From: Nicotiana tabacum
Taxonomy: Eukaryota > Streptophyta > Magnoliopsida > Solanales > Solanaceae
Reading direction: 5' to 3'
DNA: 64,000 nucleotides
NCBI RefSeq assembly: GCF_000715075.1
Contig: NC_134096.1
Coordinates: 121,464,643 to 121,528,642 of the forward strand
The position numbers were made by a program, and so were the translations under genes. The notes under the pieces are model-generated. The model was given only the letters and a program-made list of their open reading frames with translations. It was not told the origin of the DNA and ran no database searches. Below are positions 26,777 through 39,459 of this stretch, one piece after another (within the stretch, counting starts at the first letter, position 1; every line of letters begins with the position of its first letter).

Positions 26777-27572
26777 GTAGCTTATTAGGAGAAGATGAGC
26801 CTTGTTAATGCTACCAATCAGTCAAACAACTAATTAGAAGCTTGTAGTTGTATAAGCAAGAGGAAAGTCTAGAGAGTTCCTTTGTTTCACTTTTCCAGTG
26901 TTACATATACCCAAATTCTGTACCCGCATTAGTTCAACACAAAATAAATGAGAATATGAGAAGCAATGAGCATTTGACTCATAAGCACCTTTGGTACCTT
27001 TGGCCTTGCACATTTTGTCTTTGTGAAACCACATGTTACAACTCTCATGGGCCTAAAGAAATTACTCAAATCACACTTATAAATCTTCTTGCTATGTTTA
27101 TTTTTCGATCACCTAAAAATGACTATATAGCAACAGACTCTTTGCGCTTGCTTTAAAATTAGAACGTAAGGTGTTATTTTCATGTTTATGTCTTTATTCT
27201 GTGCGTTCTTTTTTAACTAAAGTCATATATTAGGGAAAACTATTCCAACACTAGATAAAAGGAATCTTGAATAATGAGCATTGGAAAGCCCAACCGACCC
27301 TTGTTCTTGGTCCATAAAGGTGAAAGCTAATTGCATATCCGGCCTATTTCAAATTATTAACAAAAGAAATCCCTATTGAATAGACATGTAGGTCAGTATA
27401 TCTAGTAATGTTTTGTTACATAATTCCACACTTACTGAATAATTCAACTACGCTATTCCCATTGCCCAAGTCGTAAAGTATTAAGCGTTGTTTTCAGATG
27501 CTTGACTTTATCACTTTTCGGTAGAGCATAATGTAAGGAAGTTGCATATGATAATTATATATATTTCAAACC
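26777..27572. other. Intergenic DNA, former upstream region of the dead protease
   Basis: AT-rich, no convincing gene. Short open stretches on both strands show no known motif. Ends at the TATAT target duplication of the gypsy element. Confidence 0.6.
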
Positions 27573-27577
27573 TATAT

Positions 27578-28195
27578 TGTTTACCCCTAAACTGTACGGT
27601 TGAATTTGTTACGTGGCTTATAGACAAACGAACTAATTTGATCCAAAATGATAAATAAAGTAGATTAAAAATAAAACTTAGCGTTAAAATCAAAGGAAAT
27701 GGCAAGCCTGGCTCCAGGAGCGATACTTCCGAGGACAGAAATAAGAACAATATGCAAGAACAAGTAAAGTTGTATATATTATTTAGCTTGAGAATAGAAT
27801 GTAGCATAAGTTTTACTAAAAATTTCGTTTCCCTACAATGGTTATTGAAGCTACCATTTATAGCTATACCTAGGAAACAAGATCCTAGGATCAAGCCCCT
27901 CTTAAATGACAATAAAGGGGGCCATTGATGAATATGTAATGGCAGGCTATGAATGCCAAAATTCTCTACAACGACTGCTTATTTAATACTAGAAAATATT
28001 ATTCATTAAATGTCATCTAGTGACAAACATTCGACCTACTCAAGTTGATTATGCTTCCCTCGGGGTTTATCCGGTGGCAACTGCATCTGTTGTTCCTGGT
28101 CTTGGCTCTTACTCGATTTGGCTTCCGCCTGTCTCTGGTTCTCCGTGTCGCCCTATCATTCGATCATTTGATATAAACTAATTTTACCCTATACA
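27578..28195 (-). repeat. 3' LTR of the Tat-type element
   Basis: 618 bp, colinear with 34267-34879. Preceded on the minus strand by a purine-rich tract (GGGAAGTAGGGGGACTATT), the plus-strand primer. Confidence 0.9.
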
Positions 28196-28557
28196 AATAG
28201 TCCCCCTACTTCCCGGTGACATATCTTTGTGTTATTGGGGAAGTTGGTGAAGATTCCTTTCTTGGCGGGAAATCTTTCTGAAACCTTCTGAACAGTCTTC
28301 TAATGCTTGATAGGACGCACGTCTCCTCGCATTTAATACCCCGAACACATGTTGCCCCACAATTCAACAATATTTTCACTGGTTCTCAAGGTAATCATGA
28401 CCACGATTTTTGCCGTATATATCTATACTTATACTCATCATCTTACCTCTTACACTTCCAAAGTTTTCATAAGTTCCTACCTTCTTTGCATTTAACCTTT
28501 TCTTTGCTTTCATCTCTTTCCGATTCTCTTCAAGAACTCCATTATCTTCTTATCATT

Positions 28558-31309
28558 ATGGCTTCTTTTACTGAGTCTTCAAAGAACTCAGGTATTCTCT
28601 TCGGTAGAGTCCCGGAGAGAAGTAAAGATAAGGAGGTTGATGTCGATACTGATCCTCCTACGGTAAGCACCATCATCTCAAACACTTTAGCACTATTAAT
28701 GACTTCCAAGAGAAGTTTCCTTCTGCAAATCCTCGAACTTGGGCTGTTAGTAGGTATCCCTCTTCTATCCGCCCTTCCAGTATTCCAACTGTCAAGGAGG
28801 ATTGTAACTGCCCAGACCTTAACATCATCGCTCCTGACCTAGTGGAGCGGGTTACCTTCACCAAGAAAGGTTTTACGTATGTCTATCGTACCCCTTCACT
28901 TTGGGCCCATTTTTTTTAGCGGGGGACTTGACCCCATGATCTTGGAGTTATGCCACCGGTACCAGATCTGCTTGGCACAAGTAGGCCCTCTATGTGGCGA
29001 ACGGTTGCTTATATGCGCCGGTTGTGCACGAAGATTGGAAAAAACCTAACACTGGCACATATGATGAACTTATACTCCCACAAAATCTTCCGTGGAAGAG
29101 TAATAAATTTCAATAAGCATGCCCACCACGCCCTTCTCACCAACGTGGATGATGACATTGATCGTAGGTGGATGAAGCAGTTTGTCGTCATTGCTACTAA
29201 GGATATCATTCCACCCACAACTCTATCCTTTCTTGAATCATAGAGTCGTTCACGTAAGTTTATAATTTCTTAATCTCTTTCCTTCGTAAAAGGCTGCTTC
29301 TCGTTATTGTTGACCTTTTGTCTTTGTTATTTCAGTTATTCAGTGGACACCTCCAAGGGTTGAAGGCTTGGATCAATAGGTTAAGAAGATTCTGGATATT
29401 ACAACGCTAGAAAACCGTCGGTGGAAGGAGATGACCCCTATATATGTATGGAAGGCCAAGAACCACGGTAAACTAATTACTTCTACTTTCCGCCTCTGTA
29501 TGTACATAAGTAAACTTGCTAACCATACCTTTTTGTTTGATTCAGGACTCCCAAATGGCTCTATTACCTACCCCGAAGTCGAGGTTTTGGCCGATCCTTC
29601 AGAGGTTGCGAAATTGCTGCAAGATGCTCTCACTCGGAGCGGTGCCCTCAGGGCTGCTTCCGGTGGGGGAACTTCTTCTCGAAGTCCCCAGCCAGAGAAC
29701 AAGCGACCAAAAATGGCGGTGCTCTTCCTCGGCTAGGGATAAAAATAAGAAAGTAAAGAAGGCCACACCTGAGCCGGTCGTGGCCGCAATGGTCATTGAA
29801 GATGATGGGGAAGCTAGTGAAGGAGAGTCTTCTCTTCAATGGAGATAATGATCTTCATCGGCTCAAACGAATGCTCAACCGGGAGAGCTTTTAGAACTGG
29901 CCGATGAAGAGGCCCAAGCACTGTGGGGCGAGTTGGATCTAGTAGAAAATGCCAACTCCCGATGTCCTGTCCCCATTATTGTTCCTGGTCCAAGGAGTTC
30001 GGGACCCAGGCCTCTTCCGCCTTTGGTTAATGAGCAACCAATAATCAGCACTGCTTCTTTTGCAGCTTCTTCTCAACCTACAACACCAATAACTTCACGC
30101 CCCTCTACGCTAGCTGCTCCTACGCCACCAGTATCTGTTGTATCTTCTTCGACGGCCATAGATGCCCGAGAAGAGGGTGCTTCTCCTCCCCAGTCCCTTG
30201 ATCACGGGAATTTAGGGCACAATTACTCACCCTCTTCTCTAGTTCCCTGAGAAACGAGGAGTGTCACCCTCTCGGTTTCAAAGGGGTGCCATCTGTTGTC
30301 TAGGCCGGTGGAGCTTGCCAACTACCTAAATTCGCTGCCTTCAGAGAAAGATAAGAAGAATATACACTACCTTTCGGGGGAGTGCATTTTGAACAATGCC
30401 ATGTATAATGCGGCAGCGATATCGTACTTGTTCTTTTGCGGCTTGTTCTTTGTTTATGTGTTATAATGGGTTTTATGACTTTGATATACATTTTGTAGGC
30501 CAACTTCCTTACATCCAAGGGCTTTCAGAGATTTATACTTGATAAATAGGGACTTATATCCGAGAGGGATTAACTGTTGGCCGAAAGGAATCAACTTGTT
30601 GCGCGCCTCCCGGTGCTAGGGGCAAAGGCTGCTGAAGTGAGCGAGCTTGAGTCCCGGTTGCAACAGAGTGAGCAAGAAATGATGGCCCATAGCCAAGAGG
30701 ACACTTAATTGCATGTACAACTCCAAAATGCTAAGGCTAGGTGGGTTGAGCTTCAAGATGTTGCTCTTGCTGCTGCCAAGCGCGAGTCTGCCTCCATTGA
30801 GCAAGTAAATAATTTGGAGGCAGCCTTGAGCTCCAAAACTGAAGAGGCTACTAATGCCGAGGAGAAGCGGGTCTAGATGGAAAAAAGGTTTAAGAAGATC
30901 ATGGACAAAATCTGGTTCACATATCTACACTTCATGATCTTAATCTTAACCTTGGCGCCACAAGATCCAAGCAGGATGGACTCTAAGCCAAGGTTGACAA
31001 GCTTAAATCAAAATTCCAGCTCCAAGAAGATTTCCTTGTATTTGAAACGACGTATGTTATGTATCATATGAGAAGATAAACCTTGTAAAAGGTCAAAGCG
31101 GGCATCGTTGATATTAATGATAAAATTTCCAAGGCCCGAGCACTGGAGTTAACTGCTCGAGAACGTCTCCCAGCCAAGCCTGACGCAACTGACTCTTCGA
31201 GCACTGATTTCGAGTATTCGGGAACCGAGGAGGAATTTGAAGAGAATGATGATGAAGGCCAATATCCCGTACCTGCGCAGATCTGCCCACTTCTCCTGGG
31301 GGGAGGGTA
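28558..31309 (+). pseudogene. Antisense ORF of Tat element (Transposase_28-like)
   Basis: Lies on the strand opposite to gag. Starts MASFTESSKNSGILFG at 28558, then in shifted frames NDFQEKFPSANPRTWAVSRY and VTFTKKGFTYVYRTP, then a long open part at 28950-29243 with RPSMWRTVAYMRRLCTKIGK. This resembles the 'putative gypsy type transposon' domain (Transposase_28) found in antisense ORFs of Tat elements. Downstream come a Pro/Ser-rich spacer (29933-30250), a coiled-coil stretch (ELESRLQQSEQEM... near 30650-30870) and an acidic C-terminus (near 31195-31265). Intron-like gaps (GTAAGT near 29253, GTAAAC near 29468) suggest it was spliced. Function unknown in the family; here frameshifts and stops break it. 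Confidence 0.7.
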
Positions 31310-32359
31310 GATGTCTCTCTCCTCCCGAGTTCCAGTGACGATGATATTTAAATCTTTCCTCTTTTCTTGTCTTCTTTTGCATCTTTGTACTTATGTCGTT
31401 TTGGCATTTTGATATATAAAGAAGACTTTTGTTTAAGTATTACACAAAGTTTATTCTTTTTGCATCGAAATAGATAGGGCTTTGGGTATATTTTTACCCG
31501 ATAGCTTTATGTTCCGGGTGAAACTCTTCCTAAACCAACCCTTTATTATGAGGGTTTCAATAAGAGATGGTCCTCTTATGTTTACGGTTCTCTTGATGAG
31601 GACGTCTCATGTTCATTCCGACACAAGCATTTGAAGTTTTCTGTTAACTTTCAAATAATAGAATTAACTCATCGTTTGGACAAGAAATAAGATAAAAATA
31701 AAAGGACTTTATTTAATTCCTTCCATCTTTAAAAGTACATAAGCATTCGATTGCTGAAGAAAAAAAATTGTCAATACATGTGGCTAACTTGTACAACTTA
31801 TTTTCTATGGGGCTGGTTGTGCATTCCTCGGTCCCGATGAGATATTATTATTCTCAGGTCTCGTAGTCCCGATTTTCGTGGCATCCTTACTTTCGTATCC
31901 AATACTATCCCCCCTCCCCCCTAAGTGTTAGAATGTGAGGTATGCAAATTGGAACACTGGAGGTCTTGAGTTTTTTGCTTGAAACACGTGTGAACGGTTG
32001 TTGGTTCAATAGCAAGCTTTATTTTCCATTAGGAACTTGCCATCGAGCCAAAGATTATTTAACCATCCCGTAGTGGTTTGTTATTTCAATGCCTTGTCAT
32101 TTAAAGGTCTTAACTTTGCCGATGACGCTCCATTCGTAGTATGCTTTCCGCTGCCTCGTTAACAACCTTGCCAGAAAAACTCGATTTGGACAAAAATTAG
32201 TCGAAGAGAAAAAGAGTGCAGCACATACTTTTAGTATAGGTAGGATCCATCAGCAATAATACCTTTTGAGGTGAGTCACGTTCCAATTGCTAGGCAATTT
32301 GACTCCATCTTAATTTTCCAGCTTGTACGTCCCTTTCCGGTGACAGCCGAAACTAGGTA
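31310..32359. other. Non-coding part of the Tat element where pol is expected
   Basis: About 1 kb between the antisense ORF and the end of gag. No RT (YxDD), RNase H or integrase signature was seen on either strand. Probably the scar of a large pol deletion. Confidence 0.55.
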
Positions 32360-34165
32360 GGGGCATTCCCACGTCAGACTTAGCTTCACCGATACCAATG
32401 TCTTCTTGGCCACCGATAAGGTTACACCATTGATTTCATTCCCTCAGAAAATCATGTTGACAGTCAATCGAGGAGGGTCTTTTCCTACCTTCGAGGGTTC
32501 TGCGTTGTCCCCGCTGCGGCCGTAATTTTTCTTAGCTAGGTTGCTTAAGAACTCCCTGATATGACCGTTTTTCAACAGCGTTGCCACCGCCTCGTGCAGA
32601 TGCTGGTAGTCCCCTGTTCTGTGACCATGAGTCCTACGAAATTCACACCATAAGTTGGGATCCCTCTAACTAGGATCGAATCTAATTGGCTTTGGAAATC
32701 GAGCCTCTTTGATATTCTTCATCGCCGATACCAGCTCCACTACTCTAATGTTGAAATTATAATCTGACAACCTGGGATATGAGGAATCTCGGGTCCCCGA
32801 TACCCATTTTTCTTGCAACGATCTACTATTCCAGCCACGTTCAGTTCTTTTTTTGGGAGTGAACCTATCTGAGGACCGGAACCCTTTAATGTCGTATCCC
32901 TCAGTTCTCTCGTATGACATGAAGCGGCCTTTAGAAGATTGCAGGTCTGAATAAAAATTATCCTTGAACTTATTTCGGTTCTTTTCTCGGTCCCACCCCT
33001 TGGTTGATATCAGGAACCCAAGTTGATCATCTTCAATATTTATTTTCAATTCATAGCGGTTATGGATATCCGCCCATGTGGTCGCTTGGAATTCGAGCAG
33101 GCTCTCCTTCAACTTTCGGGGGGCGTACGGGCTTCTCGAGTTCAAACCCTTTATGAATACTTCCCCTGCCCACTCGTCTGGTACAGCCGGTAGTAGCATC
33201 CTCTCTTTCTGGAATCTAATAATGAACTCTCGTAGCAATTCGAACTCATCTTATGCGATCCTGAATATGTCCGCCTTCCTAGCCTGGACCTTTCTGGCCC
33301 CGGCATGGGCCTTAACGAATGAATCTGCGAGCATTTTAAAAGAACCTATCGAGTGCTTGGGTAAGAGTGAATACCATATCAAGGCCCCGTTCGTGAGAGT
33401 TTTTCCAAACTTTTTCAGCAGGACCGACTTGATCTCGTATTAAGCCAAATCGTTCCCTTTAACCGCAGTTGTATAGTTGTGATGTGCTCCTGGGGATCTG
33501 AAGTCCTATCGTATTTTAGTATGTCCGGCATCTTGAACTATTTCAGAATCAACTCCGGTACTACGCTTAGTTTAAACGTCATTTGGGTATGCTTTTTTTG
33601 AATTCGGGCCCTTCAAAACGGGTGGTGCGCCCGGAATCTAGTCCATTCGGGTATGAAACTCCTTTGCATTCTGATCCATCTGCTCGTTCATCTCCCTCAT
33701 GAATCTCATGAGTTCTGTTCTAAAATAATCATTGCCGTTGTCGTTACCTGATCCGTTGTTGGTCCCCCTGACACCGTCAAAGCCGACCTCACCCTTAAGG
33801 GTATTGTTATCAACTCTTTGAGCTGTCTGATTTGCAGGAATGCCGGGCGGAGCTGGGCCTCATCCGTTTGTGTTGTTGGAAGCACCCGACAACACTTGTT
33901 TCAATTCCGTCATAACCCGGTCCTGCCTTGTGAGATGAACTATGATGGCCTTTTGTTGCTATCTCAAGATCATTACTGTTTCCGCAACGTGTTCTTCTTC
34001 TGCATCATCGGGAGTTGGCTCACGCACATGTTGTGGGTACTGTCCTTCATGGACCGGGGTTGCCTCGTCCCCCTCGTTGCGGGTGTCACTGATTGAATCC
34101 TCGTGTTGAGGTAGGTCCTCATGCCCCTCAACGTTGTGTGCGACGTTGACTTCGTTAGCTGCCAT
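32360..34165 (-). pseudogene. gypsy gag remnant
   Basis: Begins at ATG 34165 (MAANEVNVAHN), an acidic N-terminal part ending in a stop at 33959. The retrotransposon gag core is readable at 33238-32666 (LREFIIRFQKERMLLPAVPD, then an arginine-rich region). After a stop the frame resumes with a His/Cys-rich THGHRTGDYQHL segment (near 32630) and DPPRLTVNMIF, the start of the protease region, after which coding signal is lost. Several stops interrupt it. Confidence 0.82.
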
Positions 34166-34245
34166 TTTTGATTTTTGCTAAGAAACAAAGAATCAAACAA
34201 GTCAGTAATAAACGCAGGGATCATCTCAATTACGCAGTTGTCTAA

Positions 34246-34264
34246 GCACCACGGTGGGCGCCAA
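34246..34264 (-). other. Primer binding site of the Tat-type element
   Basis: Minus strand TTGGCGCCCACCGTGGTGC two bases inside the LTR. The TGGCGCC start is typical of Tat/Athila-type gypsy elements. Confidence 0.75.
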
Positions 34265-34266
34265 AC

Positions 34267-34879
34267 TGTTTACCCGTAAAACGGTACAGTTGAATTTGTT
34301 ATGTGATTTATAGACAAGCGAACTTATTTGATCCAAAATGATAAATAAATTAGATTAAAAATAAGACTTAGCGTTAAAATCAAAGAAAATGGCAAGCCTG
34401 ACTCTGGGAGCGATGCTTTCGAGGACAGAAATAAGAACAATATGCAAGAACAAGTAAAGTCATATTATTTGCTTCAGAATAGAATGTAGCATAAGTTTTA
34501 CTAAAGATTTTATCTCCCTACAATGGTTATTGAAACTACTATTTATAGCTATACCTAGGAAATATGATCCTAGGATCAAGCCCCTCTTAAATGACAATAA
34601 AAGGGAGCATTGATGAATATGTAACAACATATTATGAATGCCAAAATTCTCTGCAACGGCTGCCTATTTTAATACTAGGGAATATTCTTCATTAAATGTC
34701 ATCTGGTGACAAATATTTGACCCGCTCACGTTGATTGTGCTTCCCTCGGGTTTATACAGTGCCAACTGTAGCTATTGTTCCCGGTCTTATTTTTACTCGA
34801 TTTGTCTTCCGTCTGTCTCTGATTCCACATGTCACTCTATCATTCAGCCATTTGATATAAACCAATGTTACTCTATACA
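34267..34879 (-). repeat. 5' LTR of the Tat-type element
   Basis: 613 bp; adjacent to the primer site, hence the 5' LTR for minus-strand transcription. Confidence 0.9.
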
Positions 34880-35201
34880 TATATAAAACTTATACTAGTT
34901 ATTAGCCTTTATTTAACTCTGGTATAGTCAACAAGCAAATTGGAAAGGTACAACTGGAGAACAATAGTCAGTAATCATGATGTCATTAAACTTCAAACTC
35001 GTGAAATTACGACTTGAATTACAGTTTCTTGATCATAGGCCTAGTGATGGCAAAATAGTTTTAAAAGAGTTATTAATCATATTTTTCATTAAAGAATGAG
35101 TTGGATAATGAACTTTTTAAAAACGGGTCAAATATGAATAAGAACCATATTATCCACTTAAAAAATGGATAACTAATGAGTTTCACTTTTACATTTGTAA
35201 A

Positions 35202-36412
35202 GGGGGATTTGCAGTCGTACCCTATATTTGTGCCACCTTTTAATATGTACCCTATTTTTAAAAATTATTGATTTGGTAGCCAGCTGACAAAAAATCCGTA
35301 ATAATATGACAATTACACTCCTGACAAAAGATATAAAACCTGCATCATCCATTAATCGCGTGATCTGCAACCTCATTTGTGAAAAAAGAACTCCTCCTCT
35401 CCTCTGAGCAACTTTATCAAAAAATCAGAAACTTGTCCAGATTCATCTTCAGAATCACACTTGCATGAAGTTGTTTCACGCTGAATCTAAAACTTCATGC
35501 TAATGTAGCATGATGTTGTTTCACATTGAAGCTAAAATTTCATGCTAATGCATGCTGAAGTTATTTATCCTACAGTCTACACTTTTGTCATGAGTTTTAT
35601 TCGAAATTTCAGTCTAAACATGCTGAAGTTATTTTGTTCATTTGCTAAAATTTCAGACTAAACATGCTTAAGTTTTTTAGTTCATTTACTAAAACTTCAA
35701 ACTAAACATGCTTAAGTTTTTTAGTTCATTTGCTAAAATTTTAGACTAAACATGCTTTAGTTTTTTAGTTCATTTGCTAAAATTTCATACTAAACATGCT
35801 TAAGTTTTTGTCTTGCAGTATGTAATTTTCTAATAAGTTTTTGCTAATGCATGCTGAAATTATTTAGTTCATTTGCTAAAACTTCAGACTAAACATGCTT
35901 AAGTTTTTTAGTTCATTTGCTAAAATTTTACACTAAACATGCTTAAGTTTTTGTCTTGCAATATGTAATTTTCTAATGAGTTTTTGCTAATGCATGCTGA
36001 AGTTGTCTAGTTCATTTGCTAAAATTTCATACCAAAACATGCTGAAGTTTTGTCCTGTAGTCTACAATTTTGTCATGGGTTTTATCCGAAACTTTAGTCT
36101 AAACAAGCTGAAGTTGTTTAGTTCATTTGCTAAAACTTTAGACTAAACATGCTTAATTTTTTGTCTTCCAGTATGTAATTTTCTAATGAATTTTTTCTAA
36201 TGCATGCTGAAGCTATTTAGTTCATTTGATAAAATTTCATACCAAAACATGTTGAAATTTTGTCCTGCAGTCTACAGTTTTGTCAATAGTCTTTTATTAA
36301 AGAAGGGCAAAATCGTATTTTTAAAACGCTTTTAACAAAGTACAGATGCAAACGGAAAAATAAAACGAGTATAAGTTAAAAAGGGGCAACCAAATAGGGC
36401 GTCCCATGCAAT
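35202..36412. mobile_element. Non-autonomous DNA transposon made largely of short repeats
   Basis: 1,211 bp flanked by an exact 15-bp repeat TTTTACATTTGTAAA (35187-35201 and 36413-36427). The ends form an imperfect inverted repeat of roughly 45 bp (left TTTGCAGTCGTACCCTATAT; right, complemented, TTGCATGGGACGCCCTATTT). The interior is a minisatellite. No coding capacity. The inverted ends suggest a Mutator-like element, but a 15-bp flank is longer than the usual 8-11 bp duplication, so the class is uncertain. Confidence 0.6.
35637..36253. repeat. Minisatellite, about 43-bp units with longer variants
   Basis: The motif TTCATTTGCTAAAAYTTYA followed by GACTAAACATGCTTAAG occurs nine times, starting near 35637, 35684, 35724, 35767, 35867, 35911, 36012, 36121 and 36221. 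Adjacent units are about 40-47 bp apart; others are spaced near 100 bp by a variant with TTGTCTTGCAGTATGTAATT. Confidence 0.85.
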
Positions 36413-36427
36413 TTTTACATTTGTAAA

Positions 36428-36722
36428 ACTTTAAATTGGGGGTTTCTCAAGTTTAGAAAACTAAGAATTCTCCCAAAATTGATCATATCAAGAAACCATG
36501 GATAATATGGATATCCATATTATCCGCCGGTTAACTCATTTTTTATTGTATTAAATATGGGTCGGGTCAGATAATTTATTCGTTTTTGCATTACCCTTTT
36601 TCGACCCGCCCATATACAACCCGCCCGTTTGCCACCCCTTCAGTGGCAGAGGCAGAATTTTCATCAAGGGAGGTCAAAATATAAAGAAATAAATTCACCA
36701 AAAAGTAAAGGGGTGTCAATAC

Positions 36723-36762
<40 letters not shown>

Positions 36763-37435
36763 AAAAATTATCAAACTATACGGTGTAATTTTTGGACAAA
36801 GGGTCAAAACTGAAAAGGTATATTTAGCCCTCCGAACAGCCTAAGCCAAATAAAATGGAATCGAAATTTGCATTGTGAAAGTGTTATCTTGTGGTTAAGA
36901 AAAAGAAACAAAAAAGGATGAACTTGACAATGTCGATAAGGCATGGGTAGATCCATGATGTTATGGGAATATGAGTCAAATCATAACATGTATATAATCC
37001 AGTTTGCACATGCAATGTTGTCTCTACTCTTCAAACAAATAAATTGACACGACTAAACACTTCCTCCAGACTTTGTGCTAACTTCAGGACAAACATTTCC
37101 TGCATCTCAAAACTTTTCTAATTCTCAACCATGTTTCTCAAATTAATTGTTTATTTTATCTCATATTTTAATATAATTATCTTTGATTACCAGTTCTCTC
37201 TTTTTTCTTTTTCTTTTTTTAAGTTTGAAAATGCAAGCGTTATGTTTACCAATTAGTGTTGTTGTCCAATACTTGATGAACTGATTTCACAATATCTTTG
37301 CAAAATATAGATTTAAAACTCCAAAGGAAGTACATCAATTTATGTAGTTTGACCCCAAAGTGGTGTGTGCAAAATACTCGCTGCCCTGTGATTCTCTATA
37401 AGGTCAACATGCCCTCCTTCCTTTTTAACATATGA
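36428..37435. other. Intergenic DNA
   Basis: AT-rich. CAGTGGCAGAGGCAGAATTT at 36639 resembles the terminal CAGTGGCGGA motif of a common Solanaceae repeat. Contains the TA microsatellite listed next. No gene seen. Confidence 0.5.
36727..36757. repeat. (TA)n microsatellite
   Basis: About 15 uninterrupted TA units. Confidence 0.95.
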
Positions 37436-37883
37436 GTTGTTTGGTACGAACAAAAATATTTAAATATTTTTTAACTTTTTCGTGTTTGAGTGATTTGAAT
37501 ATTTTTAAAAATTATTTTTTTTATGAACTCATTTTTTTTAATTGGAGAAAAATAATTTCTCTATCAAAATAAGAGAAAATATTTTTCAAAACTTTATTTT
37601 TAACTTTCCCCACCTTATTCCCCACCCCTACCCTCTACCTTCTATCACCCCAACCCCCAAACCCCCACCTACACCCATTGCTCATCGATCCCCACTCCTA
37701 CCCTCGCCATCACCACCCCAGCACCTAGACTCCGACCTACCATCCTTTCCCACCCTTATCCATTTCGTCTTTTAAATTATATATTTTTCAAAAATATTTT
37801 CTGCTACATAATCAAACAGCAGAAAATAAAAAAAAAAATCACTTATTTTCAAAAAAAAAAAAAAAATCTTCGCATCAAACACA
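37436..37883. mobile_element. Possible MITE with TTGTTTGG ends
   Basis: Left end GTTGTTTGGTACGAAC and complemented right end TGTGTTTGATGCGAAG match at about 12 of 16 positions. The interior is rich in A/T runs and a CCCCACC tract. End structure resembles abundant Solanaceae MITEs. No clear target duplication was found. Confidence 0.35.
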
Positions 37884-39448
37884 CCCAAAAATTGCATCCT
37901 TTATCATCCGGCTAATAGATCTTACTTAAAAGAGAAAAGATGTTAAATAGTTTATTTCAGATTGGCATGCCAACTAAATACTCCCAAATCAAACGACTAA
38001 CAGATCTGCTATTTCTAATTAATGGCTCCAAATAGAGGTTAAATTATATATTTTGACACTAATAATAATTGCAAGATATGACATGACATGGGTGAGGTTT
38101 GGTCTTTTCCCATTTTCATTGGCAGTTGAAAAAATAGATTACAGGAGTGATAGCTGCCTAACTTTTGTGGCCCAAGTTTAATGCTTGAATTGAAGGAGTA
38201 GTAATGAGAAGATTGCTTGGGAGAAGAAAGAAGAAAAAGAGGCACATAAATGCCATCATCTTTCACAAGGATTGATTGTGAAGTCCTTAAAACACAAGAC
38301 AACTTCACATGGCCTATCAATTTTCGTTATACATTTAATTAAGCAAACATTAATTATGTGTAGGGGCCCCCTTTATTTGCAATCCCAAAATTAGACTTAA
38401 TTCTCTACAAGGCAATCGCATTAATTGTAGCTAGCTTGCTCCTTTTAATTTGTTTTGGAAAATAGGAAAGGGATGGAGATTACGAAGAAAGAATAGAATG
38501 AGAAGGGAAGAGTATTTTTTGAGTTAGAAAATTTATTCTATAAGGTAGAAAAATAATAAGAATAACGTAAAAAAAGGACATGCAAATTCTTTTTAGGATC
38601 AAAATACTGACGTGACCAGCAAAAAATTGGCGCAATTTTAGGACAAATTTCACAAGTTCAGGGTTCAGCTACCAGATATCACTCTTTCTTTCTTTGGCTC
38701 CTTTTCTTTTTCAGTGTCATTTTCTCAAGTATATTAAAAGAGTGAGGTCCAAATAATAATCCAAATAACAAAAGCTAATCCAACAAATCACTCAACATAC
38801 TGAGAATTCGGTGATTATGTCTGTGTAACTAATAATAATTCTGTCTTTTCTCGAAAGATGCCATCCGTCTATTTAGGGACTAAAAGGAAGGTGACATTGT
38901 TTGTCTTTTACCTTTATGTTCATTTTCCTAAGCGTGGCCAACAGACAAACCTTTCTTAATTAACAAAAAATAATACCCTAATAAACAAATACTAATGGAT
39001 TGGCGCCACAGTCAATTATGGCAGACAACAAAAGTCATCAAATTAAAAAGTCTTCCGTTGATAATAATCCTCACATGTGATGTGAGGAGTTGGAAGCAAA
39101 AATTCCATATTTTCTCTCAACAAAAACTAGTTTGAAGATTTTACTTTTCTGAGGGCCCGATTGGCAGTTTCTTAAAAGCTTTTTAGGAAGTTGTTGGGAA
39201 TTTAGACCAAGAAATTATTAAAATAAATTGTATACAACCACTATAGTCTTAAACCATAACTTAATGCGCATATTAAGTGAGGGACTAGATACTTTTTGTA
39301 ATTCTTTTGGACTTTCTTCATTCACAATTTCACATTATTCGGAAGACGAAAAAGTGAGTCATATTCAATGCTTTCAGTGAGGACTTTTTGAAATGTACAA
39401 ACTTAGGCAATAACATGTTCAATATGAATAGTTTTGTTTCAAGAGTAC
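37884..39448. other. Intergenic DNA
   Basis: No gene or clear repeat seen. The minus-strand open stretch at 38039-38320 shows no recognised motif. Confidence 0.5.
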
Positions 39449-39459
39449 TAATAACATCA

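Larger units (their letters stand above)
27578..34879 (-). mobile_element. Ty3-gypsy (Tat-type) retrotransposon with antisense ORF, pol missing
   Basis: 7,302 bp. LTRs at 27578-28195 (3') and 34267-34879 (5'), both TGTTTACCC...TATACA on the plus strand, with a perfect 5-bp duplication TATAT (27573-27577, 34880-34884). The primer site (TTGGCGCCCACCGTGG on the minus strand) fixes the orientation. gag is read on the minus strand from 34165. I see no RT, RNase H or integrase motifs between the end of gag (about 32360) and 31400. 28300-31310 carries a broken ORF on the opposite strand. Tat-lineage elements are known for such antisense ORFs between pol and the 3' LTR, so this looks like an internally deleted, non-autonomous member. 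Confidence 0.88.

Noticed and set aside
33078..34096. Plus-strand open frames over the gypsy gag
   Set aside because: Antisense shadows of gag; the minus-strand reading has clear gag motifs and the primer site sets the strand.
35637..36253. CRISPR-like regular repeats
   Set aside because: Units are near-identical with no unique spacers and lie within a transposon in plant nuclear DNA; this is a minisatellite.
37542..37775. Proline-rich open frame (PSITPTPKPPPTP)
   Set aside because: Translation of a low-complexity CCCCACC tract inside a MITE-like repeat; no start context or domain.
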